This document shows, piece after piece, positions 1-7,650 of a stretch of 64,000 bases of DNA. The notes under the pieces are model-generated. The model was not told the DNA's origin. It searched no databases and saw only the letters and a program-made list of their open reading frames with translations. This DNA is from Actinoalloteichus_B caeruleus (GTDB lineage Bacteria; Actinomycetota; Actinomycetes; Mycobacteriales; Pseudonocardiaceae), in the NCBI RefSeq assembly GCF_000718005.1, contig NZ_JODV01000004.1; one strand, given 5' to 3'. The stretch's first letter is position 1. Each line of letters begins with the position of its first letter. A program made the translations under genes and the position numbers.

Positions 1-777
1 CACGCGGTCCGGGTCGGGCTCGCTGGCCAGCTGGAGGTAGAAGGTGCCCGCCCGCGACCGGAGGAACTTGGGCAGCAGCTCGGCGTAGTCGACGTCGAGG
101 CTGTGGGTGGAGCCCTGGTCCGCTCCGGGGGAGGTGTGCAGCCCGACGCGGGCCCGCTCGTCCTCGGAGAGGCGCTCCAGCACCTGGTCGTTGACCGCGA
201 TGAGGCTGTCCAGCAGGCCCCCGGAGGGGTCCAGCTTGAGAGACAGCCGTGCTTCGGTGAAGTCCAGTTGGACGACGTGCGCGCCGGCGTCCAGGCAGGC
301 CCGGATGTCGGCCTCCGCCTCGTTCATCAGGTCCTCCAGGAACGCTTCCCGGGGGTAGCCGTCGATTCCGCCGGCGGGGTACAGCAGGCTCAGCGCGGAC
401 GGCGCGATGACGGCCTGTTTGACCGGCGAGTTCGTGTGCTTCCGGGCGGCGCGCAGGTAGTCGGCCGCGTGGTTGGCGTAGCGGAACGGCCCGGCGGTCA
501 GCTGGGGCAGCTGCCGGGTGTGGCCGTCCGCGAACGGGATCACCACTCCCTCCGGCGACAGGTCCGGCAGCCCGGCGACCGGGTAGGTGGCGAAGCTGGG
601 CTTGGCCTGTTCGCCGTCGGTGACGACCGGGGAGCCGATTTCCTCCAGCCGGGCGATGGTGTCGCGGACGGCGGCGTCCTGGGCGGCTGCCAGCGCGCCG
701 GCGTCGCTCGCGCTCATCGCGGCGAGCAGTTCCGGGGTCCGGGGGATGCTCCCGATCGGTTCGGTGGGGATGGTCAT
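1..777 (-). CDS. MetE-like methyltransferase (B12-independent methionine synthase family), partial
   Basis: Read leftwards from an ATG at 777, the frame stays open to the window edge, giving the first 259 residues of a longer protein. It matches the short cobalamin-independent methionine synthase (UROD/MetE-like barrel) family: the start EPIGSIPR, the segment QLDFTEARLSLKLDP, and HTSPGAD followed by STHSLDVDYAELLP are family landmarks. Relatives move a methyl group to homocysteine or a similar thiol, using a zinc held by a His-x-Cys pair plus other ligands. Here that pair reads His214-Thr-Ser216, so one expected ligand is missing in the visible part. A ribosome site (AAGGACG) lies just before the ATG. 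It diverges from the operon starting at 1096. The family is clear from sequence; methionine synthase activity is uncertain. Confidence 0.8.
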   Translation of the reverse strand, partial: MTIPTEPIGSIPRTPELLAAMSASDAGALAAAQDAAVRDTIARLEEIGSPVVTDGEQAKPSFATYPVAGLPDLSPEGVVIPFADGHTRQLPQLTAGPFRYANHAADYLRAARKHTNSPVKQAVIAPSALSLLYPAGGIDGYPREAFLEDLMNEAEADIRACLDAGAHVVQLDFTEARLSLKLDPSGGLLDSLIAVNDQVLERLSEDERARVGLHTSPGADQGSTHSLDVDYAELLPKFLRSRAGTFYLQLASEPDPDRV

Positions 778-1095
778 CCGGAACGTCCTTCCAGGCTGTG
801 TGCGAGCCAAGCCCGCCGGGTGGCACCGGAAGAACTACCAGACAGCGCGGCCTTCACCCGGCTCCGCCAAGATCAACCACCTGATGGGGTGAAGTGCCGG
901 CACCCGCGGTGGAACGGTCATGTTCCGGGCCACTGGCACCCTGGCCGGCCGACGCCGGTGACCAACCGGGGGGCCACTGGCGGACCTCGTCATCCCTCTC
1001 CGGGCGGCCTGCCGACCCTGCCCCACGTCGGGTGGCGTGTCACACGACGGGGAGGGTGACGGGTAGTTCACCAGGCGAACGGGTATGCCGCTCCC
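778..1095. other. Divergent intergenic region without a supported gene
   Basis: About 320 bases between the MetE-like gene (leftward) and the acyl-CoA dehydrogenase-like gene (rightward). It must hold both promoters. I see no convincing -10/-35 pair, no clear dyad and no reading frame with family features. Confidence 0.5.
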
Positions 1096-2106
1096 ATGCA
1101 CCAGGAGAACCCACCACCGAGGAGCCTTGTCGCCGAATTACCACCCAAGGGTCTCGCCGAGCCCCGCACCGTCATGACGGTGGCCGAGGAGCTGCGGTCC
1201 CTGGTCACCGCCGGGACGCTTGACCTGCCCCTCCCCGGGGAGGGGGACACCGCCGCCCGGTGGTCGGCCCTGTGCGAGCTGGGCAGGCGTGACCTGGTGT
1301 TGGCCCGTCTCGGCGAGGGCCACACCGACGCCACCGCCATCCTCGCGGAGGCCGGTGCGGTGCCCGAGCCGAACGCCCTCTACGGCGTGTGGGCCTCCCG
1401 CTCGGGCGGCACGGGCGCGGAGCTGGTCGACGGCCGTGCCTCCGGGCTGGTCCGCTTCTGCTCGGGGAGCAGCGCGCTCGACCGCGCCCTGGTCGTCGCC
1501 GACGAGCGGCTCGTCGAGGTGGACCTCGGGCACGAGGGGGTCCACGCCCACCCCGAGACGTGGCGGGCGGTGGGCATGGACGTCTCCGACAGCGGGGACG
1601 TGGTCCTCGACGGCGTCCCCGTCGAGCGGACCGTCGGCGGCCGGGGTTGGTACGTGCGTCGGCGTGGCTTCGCGCTGGGTGGGGCCGGCGTCGCGGCGGT
1701 GTGGCTGGGCGGCGCGGTGGGGGTGGTGGATCGCGTGGTCGAGTTCCTCCGGGATCGTGGTCACGTCGACGACCACCAGGCCGCCCACCTGGGCGCGCTG
1801 CGCACCGCCATCGCGGCCACCGACGCGTTGCTGGTCCGCACGGCCGGGGAGCTCGACGACGGCCGGGCCGGGGGCTCCGGGGACGCGGGGACCGCGCTCG
1901 TGGTGGATCTCGCCAGGGCGGCGGCCGAGTCGACGGCCAGGGACGTACTCGATCGCGCCCCCCGGGTCGTGGGCCCGGTGGGGCTGACCCGGGACCGCGA
2001 CCTGCCGAGGCGGCTGGCCGATCTCCAGGTCTACGTCCGGCAGCACCACGGCGAACGGGACCTCGCCTCCCTCGGACGGCACGTCGTCGACGGGGGTGCC
2101 CGATGA
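1096..2106 (+). CDS. Acyl-CoA dehydrogenase-like protein
   Basis: A protein of 336 residues related to the acyl-CoA dehydrogenase superfamily, shorter than the usual 380 or so. The middle carries a beta-domain-like stretch (residues about 95-165) and the C-terminal half is helical, with LGALRTAIAATDALL and the terminal RRLADLQVYVRQHHGERDLASLG, which resembles the flavin-contacting end of the family. The expected catalytic glutamate could not be placed. The ATG at 1096 has only a weak ribosome site; an in-frame ATG at 1174 (MTVAEELRSLV) is a plausible alternative. Its TGA overlaps the ATG of the next gene by four bases, so the two are translationally coupled. It heads a three-gene cassette with a deacetylase-methyltransferase and a glycosyltransferase, which suggests a role in making a lipid-linked or glycosylated metabolite. 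The substrate is unknown. Confidence 0.7.
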   Translation: MHQENPPPRSLVAELPPKGLAEPRTVMTVAEELRSLVTAGTLDLPLPGEGDTAARWSALCELGRRDLVLARLGEGHTDATAILAEAGAVPEPNALYGVWASRSGGTGAELVDGRASGLVRFCSGSSALDRALVVADERLVEVDLGHEGVHAHPETWRAVGMDVSDSGDVVLDGVPVERTVGGRGWYVRRRGFALGGAGVAAVWLGGAVGVVDRVVEFLRDRGHVDDHQAAHLGALRTAIAATDALLVRTAGELDDGRAGGSGDAGTALVVDLARAAAESTARDVLDRAPRVVGPVGLTRDRDLPRRLADLQVYVRQHHGERDLASLGRHVVDGGAR

Positions 2107-3389
2107 CCGGCGACCACACGGTGGAGGCGTGCTGGCGTCCCGCGCTGGCCGGTGTTCCCCGACGCCGGCTTCCCGCGCCCAGGAAGGCCACGGTGGTGGC
2201 CGCGCACCCGGACGACGAGACGCTGGGCGCGGGCGGCGTCGTCCGCCACCTGCACCGGCAGGGCACCGAGGTGGTGCTGGTCGTGGCCACGGACGGCGAG
2301 GCCGCGTTCCCCGACTCCCCAGCCGACGAACGGGCGGAGCTGGCCGGGATCCGCCGCCGGGAGCTGCGGGCCGCCCTGGACCGGATGGGCCTGGACGGGG
2401 TCGACCCGGTGTGGTTGGGGCTGCCGGACAGCGGGCTCGCCGAGCACGAGGACGCCCTGGTCTCGGTGTTGCGGGAGCTGATGGCCGACAGCGACCTCTG
2501 CCTGTTCCCCTGGCCCGACGACCCGCACCCGGACCACCGGGCCGCGGGGCGGGCGGCGGCGGCCGCCGCGCCGGTGGGGGCCCACCGGTGGTCCTACCCG
2601 ATCTGGTTGTGGCACTGGCGCGCACCCGAGGACCGGTCGATCCCGTGGGACCGGGCGCTGCTCCACCCGTTGTCCTCGGATGACCGCGCCGCCAGGGGCG
2701 CCGCCATCGCCGAGTTCACGTCCCAGCTCAAACCAGGGCCGCGCGGCGAGGACCCGATCCTGGACGAGGACATGCTCAGCCACCTCGACCGCGACGGTGA
2801 GGTGCTCTTCCGCGAACCCCGGGGCGACACGGCTCCCCAGGGCCGTTTCGTCGAGCTGTACGAGCGGCGGGCCGACCCGTGGGACGGGAACGGCTGGTAC
2901 GAACGACGGCGCCGGGCGGTGCTCCTCTCGGCGTTGCCGCGCGAGCGTTACGGGCACGCGGTGGAACCCGCCTGCGGACCCGGCCACCTGACCCGCGCCC
3001 TGGCGGGGCGGTGCGACCGGGTGGACGCCTTCGACGCCGTTCCGGCGGCCGTCCGCGCCGCCCGCCGCGCCACCTCCGACCTGCCGGGGGTGCGGGTCCG
3101 GGACGGCAGGCTGCCGGCGGGCCTGCCCGCCGGCCCGGTGGACCTGGTGGTGCTCAGCGAGATCCTCTACTACCTCGACGACCAGGACCTGACAACCACC
3201 CTGGACGGGGCCGTCACCGTCCTGCGCCCCGGCGGGCACCTCCTCGCCGCGCACTGGCTGCCGTGGGCGCCCGAGGCCCCGAGGAGCGGGTGGGACGCCC
3301 ACCGGCGCCTGGTGTCCCGCCCCGAACTCCGGTGCCTGGTGGCGCACGAGGACGAGGAGTTCGTGACGCACGTGCTGGAGCGGCGGTGA
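2103..3389 (+). CDS. PIG-L family deacetylase fused to a class I SAM-dependent methyltransferase
   Basis: A two-domain protein of 428 residues. Residues about 28-235 are a PIG-L/LmbE zinc deacetylase domain with the metal motif AHPDDE (His35, Asp38) and the later DDPHPDHRAAG. Such domains remove acetyl groups from N-acetylglucosamine-type substrates. Residues about 245-428 are a Rossmann methyltransferase with a SAM-binding loop written EPACGPGHLTRAL, an acidic strand end (VDAFDAVPAA) and LVVLSEILYYLDD, similar to NodS-like methyltransferases. The start is fixed by the ATGA overlap with the upstream gene; the TGA overlaps the GTG of the glycosyltransferase. Deacetylation followed by N-methylation of an amino sugar would fit the fusion, but this is inference. 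Confidence 0.85.
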   Translation: MTGDHTVEACWRPALAGVPRRRLPAPRKATVVAAHPDDETLGAGGVVRHLHRQGTEVVLVVATDGEAAFPDSPADERAELAGIRRRELRAALDRMGLDGVDPVWLGLPDSGLAEHEDALVSVLRELMADSDLCLFPWPDDPHPDHRAAGRAAAAAAPVGAHRWSYPIWLWHWRAPEDRSIPWDRALLHPLSSDDRAARGAAIAEFTSQLKPGPRGEDPILDEDMLSHLDRDGEVLFREPRGDTAPQGRFVELYERRADPWDGNGWYERRRRAVLLSALPRERYGHAVEPACGPGHLTRALAGRCDRVDAFDAVPAAVRAARRATSDLPGVRVRDGRLPAGLPAGPVDLVVLSEILYYLDDQDLTTTLDGAVTVLRPGGHLLAAHWLPWAPEAPRSGWDAHRRLVSRPELRCLVAHEDEEFVTHVLERR

Positions 3390-4096
3390 TCGGCGCGGTC
3401 GGGGTCGTCGTTCCGGCCAGGGACGAGGCGGAGCTCGTCGGGGCGTGCCTGTGGTCGGTGCTGCGGTCGGTGCGAGCGCTCCCGCCGGGTGTGGAGTCGG
3501 CGGTGTGCGTGGTGGCCGACCGGTGCGCCGACCCCACCGAGGTGGTGGCTCGCCACGCCCTGGCCGGCCACCGCCGGGTGGTCGTGCTCGGCAACGACGC
3601 GGAGCTGACGATCGGGGAGGTTCGCGACCTGGGGGTGGACAGCGTGCGGACCCTGTTGTCGGCGCACCCGGCCGAGCGCACGCTCCTGCTGCACACGGAC
3701 GCCGACACCGTCGTCACCCCGAGGTGGGCCTCGGAACACCTGGCCCGGTGCGCGGAGGGCGCGCACGCGGTGGCTGGCGCGGCCCGGCTGTCCAGTCCCC
3801 CGACGTCGCGGCTGGCGCGCATCCGCTACCGGGACGTGCTGGAGCGGGCCCGTCGACCGGAGGGCCACGGCAACGTGTACGGCGCGAACCTCGGGGTGCG
3901 GGCGGACGCCTTCGAGGCGGTCGGTGGGTTCGGCGCGGTGGCGCACGGCGAGGACCACGGCCTCTGGCGACGGCTGGACGCCGGGGGTTTCCGCGTCCGC
4001 TACGACTCGGCCGCGACCGTGATCACCAGTGGTCGGGTGGTCGGGCGGGCGCCGTCGGGACTGGCCGCGTTGCTGGCCTCACTCGCCGTCGAGTGA
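3386..4096 (+). CDS. Family 2 glycosyltransferase
   Basis: A GTG at 3386, overlapping the previous stop, opens a 236-residue GT-A fold glycosyltransferase. Visible motifs are the N-terminal nucleotide-binding strand VGVVVPARDEAE, the metal-binding TDADTVV (a D-x-D type motif) near residue 110, the acceptor-side NVYGANLGVRADAFEAVGGF, and GEDHGLWRRL where the catalytic base is expected. There are no membrane segments, so it is probably cytosolic or peripheral. As the last gene of the overlapping cassette it probably acts on the product of, or supplies substrate to, the deacetylase-methyltransferase. The sugar donor cannot be predicted. Confidence 0.85.
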   Translation: MIGAVGVVVPARDEAELVGACLWSVLRSVRALPPGVESAVCVVADRCADPTEVVARHALAGHRRVVVLGNDAELTIGEVRDLGVDSVRTLLSAHPAERTLLLHTDADTVVTPRWASEHLARCAEGAHAVAGAARLSSPPTSRLARIRYRDVLERARRPEGHGNVYGANLGVRADAFEAVGGFGAVAHGEDHGLWRRLDAGGFRVRYDSAATVITSGRVVGRAPSGLAALLASLAVE

Positions 4097-4138
4097 GGCC
4101 AGCGCGGGACCGGGCGCGGTGCTCGGGACAGGCGGGTG

Positions 4139-4169
4139 CCACCCGCTGATCCCCCGGGTCCGCGGGTGG
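4139..4169. terminator. Hairpin between convergent operons
   Basis: CCACCCGC at 4139-4146 pairs perfectly with GCGGGTGG at 4162-4169. It lies between the convergent stops of the glycosyltransferase (4096) and the binding protein (4209), so it could end transcription from both sides. There is no T-tract, as is common in high-GC actinomycetes. Confidence 0.55.
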
Positions 4170-4208
4170 TCAACGGGCTGACGGGCGGAGCGGTGGCGAG
4201 GTGGCGGG

Positions 4209-5228
4209 TCAGAGGTCGAGGTCGCGCAGGTAGTCGGCGAACTTCTCCAGGCCGTCGACGTTGCGGGGGCCGCTGATGCCCTCGTTGTAGTCGAGGACGA
4301 AGAACCGGTCGTTGACCACGGCGGGCAGGTCGGTGGTGGCGGGGAAGGACCGCAGGAAGTCGATCTTCTCCTCGGCGGGCTGGTCGCCGTAGTCGAGGAT
4401 GATCACGACCTCCGGTTCGGCCTCCACCACGGACTCCCACCCGACGGTGCTCCAGCGGGCGTCGACGTCCTCGAAGATGTTGCGCCCGCCGGCGATGCGG
4501 ATGATGTCGTTCGGCGGCACCTGGTTCCCGGCGGTCATGGGTTCGGCGGTCCCCGAGTCGTAGAGGAAGACCGGCACCCCCTCGCCCTCGGGCACGTTCT
4601 CCTCCACCGCCTCGACCCGGCTCCGCAACTCGGCGACGACCTCGTCGGCGCGGTCCCGCACCCCGAAGATCGCGCCCAGCCGCTCCAGGTCGGTGAAGAG
4701 CCCGTCGAACGGGCTGACCCGCTCCGGGTGGCCCGGGTAGTTGTAGCAGCTCTCGGTGTGCATGAAGCTCTGGATGCCCAACCCGTCGAGGATCTCCGGG
4801 GTGATGCCGCGCTCGTCGCTGAACCCCGAGTTCCAGCCGGCCACCACCAGGTCGGCACGGGCGTCGGCGACGAGTTCCCGGTTGAGCAGGTCGTCGCTGA
4901 GGAACTCGACGGCCGCGTAGTCCTCGGCGAAGGGGGACTCCTCGACGGGCGGGTTGGCCGGCGGCATGACGTAGCCGTGGACGTGGTCGGTCAGGCCGAG
5001 GACGAACAGCTTGTCGGCGCTGCCGGCCTCGTAGGCGACGGCGCGTTCCGGTAACCGGTACTCGACCTGTTCGCCGCACCGGGGGACCGTGACGGTGCCG
5101 CCGCCGGTCGCGGTCTCCTCCACGGTGGCGCCGCAGGCGGCGGTGAGCACGGAGGCGGCGGTGATACCGAGGGCGGCCGTCCTGGTGCGGAGGCGACGGG
5201 TGCTGGTTCGGCGGGCGGGGGCGGTCAC
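4209..5228 (-). CDS. Metal-chelate ABC transporter substrate-binding lipoprotein (FecB/FepB type)
   Basis: A 339-residue exported lipoprotein: an arginine-rich N-terminus, a hydrophobic stretch and a lipobox LTAAC with the acylated cysteine at residue 32. The mature part has the two-lobed periplasmic-binding-protein pattern of the FecB/BtuF class: RAVAYEAGSADKLFVLGL, RADLVVAGWNSGFSDERG, and IIRIAGGRNIFEDVDARWSTVGWESVVEAEPEVVIILDYG near the end. It captures a metal-loaded chelator outside the membrane and hands it to the permease. The GTG start at 5228 overlaps the ATPase stop by four bases; the open frame continues upstream, but only this start gives a lipoprotein signal. The ligand (siderophore, zincophore, cobamide) is not determined. 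Confidence 0.9.
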   Translation of the reverse strand: MTAPARRTSTRRLRTRTAALGITAASVLTAACGATVEETATGGGTVTVPRCGEQVEYRLPERAVAYEAGSADKLFVLGLTDHVHGYVMPPANPPVEESPFAEDYAAVEFLSDDLLNRELVADARADLVVAGWNSGFSDERGITPEILDGLGIQSFMHTESCYNYPGHPERVSPFDGLFTDLERLGAIFGVRDRADEVVAELRSRVEAVEENVPEGEGVPVFLYDSGTAEPMTAGNQVPPNDIIRIAGGRNIFEDVDARWSTVGWESVVEAEPEVVIILDYGDQPAEEKIDFLRSFPATTDLPAVVNDRFFVLDYNEGISGPRNVDGLEKFADYLRDLDL

Positions 5229-6016
5229 GGGGTGGTCCTTCCGGAGTCGTGGGTGGTGAGCGCGTACAGCAGCTGGGGGTCCCCCGTCACCGGGTGGGTG
5301 ACGACAGTGGCCTCGACGCCGAAGACGTCGCGGACCAGCTCGGCGGTCAGGACCTCCGTCGGCGGACCGGCGGCCACCAGGCGGCCGTCCCGCAGGACAC
5401 CGAGCCGGTCGCAGCTGGCCGAGGCGAGGTTGAGGTCGTGCAGCACGACGAGCACGGTGAGCCCGCTGCCGCGCAGCAGGGAGAGCAGCTGGATCTGGTG
5501 TCGCACGTCGAGGTGGTTGGTGGGTTCGTCGAGCACGAGGACGCTCGGCTCCTGCACGAGCGCCCTGGCGACGAGCACCCGTTGGCGTTCCCCTCCGGAG
5601 AGGGTGAGCACGCCTCGGTCTGCGAGGCGAGCGACGTCCATCCGCTCCATCGCCCACTCGCACAGGTCCCGTTCCCGGCGGCTGAGCGCCTGGTTGCCCG
5701 CGTTGTGGGGGGTGCGGCCGAGCGCGACGAGTTCGCGGACGGTGAAGTCCAGGTCGACGGTGTTCTCCTGGGTGAGCGCCGCCAGCCGGCGGGCGCTGTC
5801 GCGCAGCGGGAGCGCGTGGAGGTCGTCGCCGCCGATCCGCACCGTGCCGGTGTGGGGTCGCAGTGCCCGGTACACACAGCGCAAGGCCGTCGACTTGCCG
5901 GAGCCGTTGGGCCCGACCAGCCCGACGACGCCCCCGCCGGGGACGTCCAGGCTCAGTTCGCGGAGCAGGGTGGTGCCGTTGGCGGTGACGGAGAGGCGGT
6001 CGAGGGTGAGTTCCAC
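5225..6016 (-). CDS. Metal-chelate ABC transporter ATPase (FecE type)
   Basis: A 263-residue ABC ATPase. Walker A GPNGSGKST lies near residues 35-43, the Q-loop LAALTQENTVDLDFTVRELVALGR is typical of siderophore and vitamin B12 importers, followed by the signature LSGGERQR, Walker B VLVLDEPTNHLD and the switch histidine VVLHDLN. It powers the FecCD-type permease from the cytosolic side. It starts at a GTG three bases after the permease stop and overlaps the binding-protein start, giving the order permease-ATPase-binding protein in one operon. Complete and unremarkable. Confidence 0.93.
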   Translation of the reverse strand: MELTLDRLSVTANGTTLLRELSLDVPGGGVVGLVGPNGSGKSTALRCVYRALRPHTGTVRIGGDDLHALPLRDSARRLAALTQENTVDLDFTVRELVALGRTPHNAGNQALSRRERDLCEWAMERMDVARLADRGVLTLSGGERQRVLVARALVQEPSVLVLDEPTNHLDVRHQIQLLSLLRGSGLTVLVVLHDLNLASASCDRLGVLRDGRLVAAGPPTEVLTAELVRDVFGVEATVVTHPVTGDPQLLYALTTHDSGRTTP

Positions 6017-6019
6017 GGG

Positions 6020-7153
6020 TCAACGTCCTCCGAACAGGTAGCCGCGGCGCCGCATCAGGGTGAGCAGCACCGGGACGCCGACCAGGGCGGTGATGACGCC
6101 CAACGGCAGCTCGCGGGGGGCCACCAGGGTCCTGGCGAGCAGGTCCGCCCACACCATGAGGACGGCGCCGACGAGGGGGGCGATGACGAGGACCCTGCCG
6201 TGGCTGGCGCCGACGACGATCCGCGTCAGGTGGGGGATCACCAGTCCGACGAAGCCGATGGCCCCGCTGACGGCGACCATCGCGCCGGTGACCACCGAGG
6301 TGAGGACGAACAGGCCGACGCGGAGCCGGTGGGTGTCGATGCCGAGGCTCACGGCGGTCTCGTCCCCGAGCGAGAGCACGTCGAGGCGTCGGGCGTTCCT
6401 GACGAGGACGACGACCGCGACCAGGACGGCGACCGCGACCAGGGGGAGGGTGCTCCAGGTCGCGGCCCCGAAGCTGCCCATCGTCCAGTAGAGCACCATG
6501 CTGGTCGCCTCCCCGCTGGGCGCGAGGTAGATGAGCAGGCTCATCACGGCCTGGAACCCGAAGGACAGGGCCACCCCGGTCAGCACCAGGCGCAGCGGGG
6601 TCACCCCGGCGCGCGAGCGGGCGGCCAGGTAGACGAGGGCGGAGGCGCCGAGGGCGCCGAGGAACGCGCCGGCGGAGACCGCGTGGACGCCGAGCACGGC
6701 CAGGCCGCCGAACACCGAGACGCTGACGGCGCCGACGGAGGCCCCGGAGGAGACGCCGAGGATGAAGGGGTCGGCGAGGGCGTTGCGGACCATCGCCTGG
6801 ATGGCGACGCCGACGAGGCTCAGGCCGGCTCCGACGACCACGGCGAGCAGCACCCGGGGGGTGCGGACCTGCCAGACGATCTGCTGGACGGTGACCTCGC
6901 TGGCGGGGATGGTGCCGCCGGTGAGGGCTGCCCAGAGGTGCCGGGCGGTGTCAGCGGGCGAGATGACGCTCGGGCCCAGGCCGATGGCCAGCACCACGGA
7001 GCCGGCGAGGAGCACGATGAGTCCGACGGCGCCGACGGCCAGCCCGGTCCAGCTCGGGGCGGGACGTGGTGGCGGGTGCTGGCCCTCCGTCCGCTCCGGG
7101 GCGTCGTCGTGGGCCGGGAGACGGTCCTCCGGCGTGTTGGTCGTGGAGGTCAC
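6020..7153 (-). CDS. Metal-chelate ABC transporter permease (FecCD family)
   Basis: A polytopic membrane protein with about nine or ten hydrophobic segments and the FecCD landmarks QIVWQVRTPRVLLAVVVGAGLSLVGVAIQA, NALADPFILGVSSGASVGA, GFVGLVIPHLTR and LPLGVITALVGVPVLLTL. I choose the GTG at 7153 (377 residues), which has GGAG a few bases upstream. An in-frame ATG at 7186 would add eleven residues encoded by AT-rich codons unlike the rest of the gene, and that stretch looks like the operator. First gene of the importer operon; it probably couples binding-protein docking to uptake of a metal-chelator complex. Confidence 0.9.
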   Translation of the reverse strand: MTSTTNTPEDRLPAHDDAPERTEGQHPPPRPAPSWTGLAVGAVGLIVLLAGSVVLAIGLGPSVISPADTARHLWAALTGGTIPASEVTVQQIVWQVRTPRVLLAVVVGAGLSLVGVAIQAMVRNALADPFILGVSSGASVGAVSVSVFGGLAVLGVHAVSAGAFLGALGASALVYLAARSRAGVTPLRLVLTGVALSFGFQAVMSLLIYLAPSGEATSMVLYWTMGSFGAATWSTLPLVAVAVLVAVVVLVRNARRLDVLSLGDETAVSLGIDTHRLRVGLFVLTSVVTGAMVAVSGAIGFVGLVIPHLTRIVVGASHGRVLVIAPLVGAVLMVWADLLARTLVAPRELPLGVITALVGVPVLLTLMRRRGYLFGGR

Positions 7154-7170
7154 CCGCGCTCCAATAGATT

Positions 7171-7185
7171 TGATTTCCGTTTTCA
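7171..7185 (-). promoter_or_regulatory. Fur/Zur-like operator before the importer operon
   Basis: On the minus strand the AT-rich run TGAAAACGGAAATCA lies just upstream of the permease start. Its ends (TGA...TCA) and spacing resemble the 15-bp Fur/Zur-family dyad of actinobacteria, and it shares TGAAAACG with the box at 9023. Low-GC DNA is rare here, which makes it stand out. This is pattern resemblance only. Confidence 0.45.
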
Positions 7186-7186
7186 T

Positions 7187-7650
7187 TAAGCTAGCACGGG
7201 TGATCCCGGCTCCACAGTGACCAGCGCCACTCCGCTGCCTCGACCTCGGGATCGTCGTCGGGCTGGAGCGGCGGTCGCGTCGTTGGGGATGCGCCGTCGT
7301 CACGCCGGACCTCGCCCCGGTCCGCACTCGACGCCCAGGGCCCGAGCCCCACGGCGGGCCGTCCGGCCGTTGCACCGCGAACGACGTGGGGGACCGGCGT
7401 TCCCGCTGGCATCACCGCGCACCCCATCCCCCGCGCCGGCGACCGACCGGGCGATGGCGCGGATCGTCCTCGATGGACGGGGGGCCGAGCGAGGAGAACG
7501 CGGGCCGGCCCCGCCGGGAGGAGCGGCCGCCGACCCGACGGGCGGAACACGGGAGCCCGTCCGGGTCCGCGTGGGATCCGCCGGAGTCGAACGACACACC
7601 CTTCCCCCGCCGGGGGCCACCACCCCAGTCGGCGGGCTCAGCGGTCGGAC
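7187..7650. other. Intergenic region, no supported gene
   Basis: About 460 bases between the importer promoter and the end of the MFS gene, which is transcribed towards it. Both strands have short open frames only, of biased composition and without family features. Confidence 0.5.
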
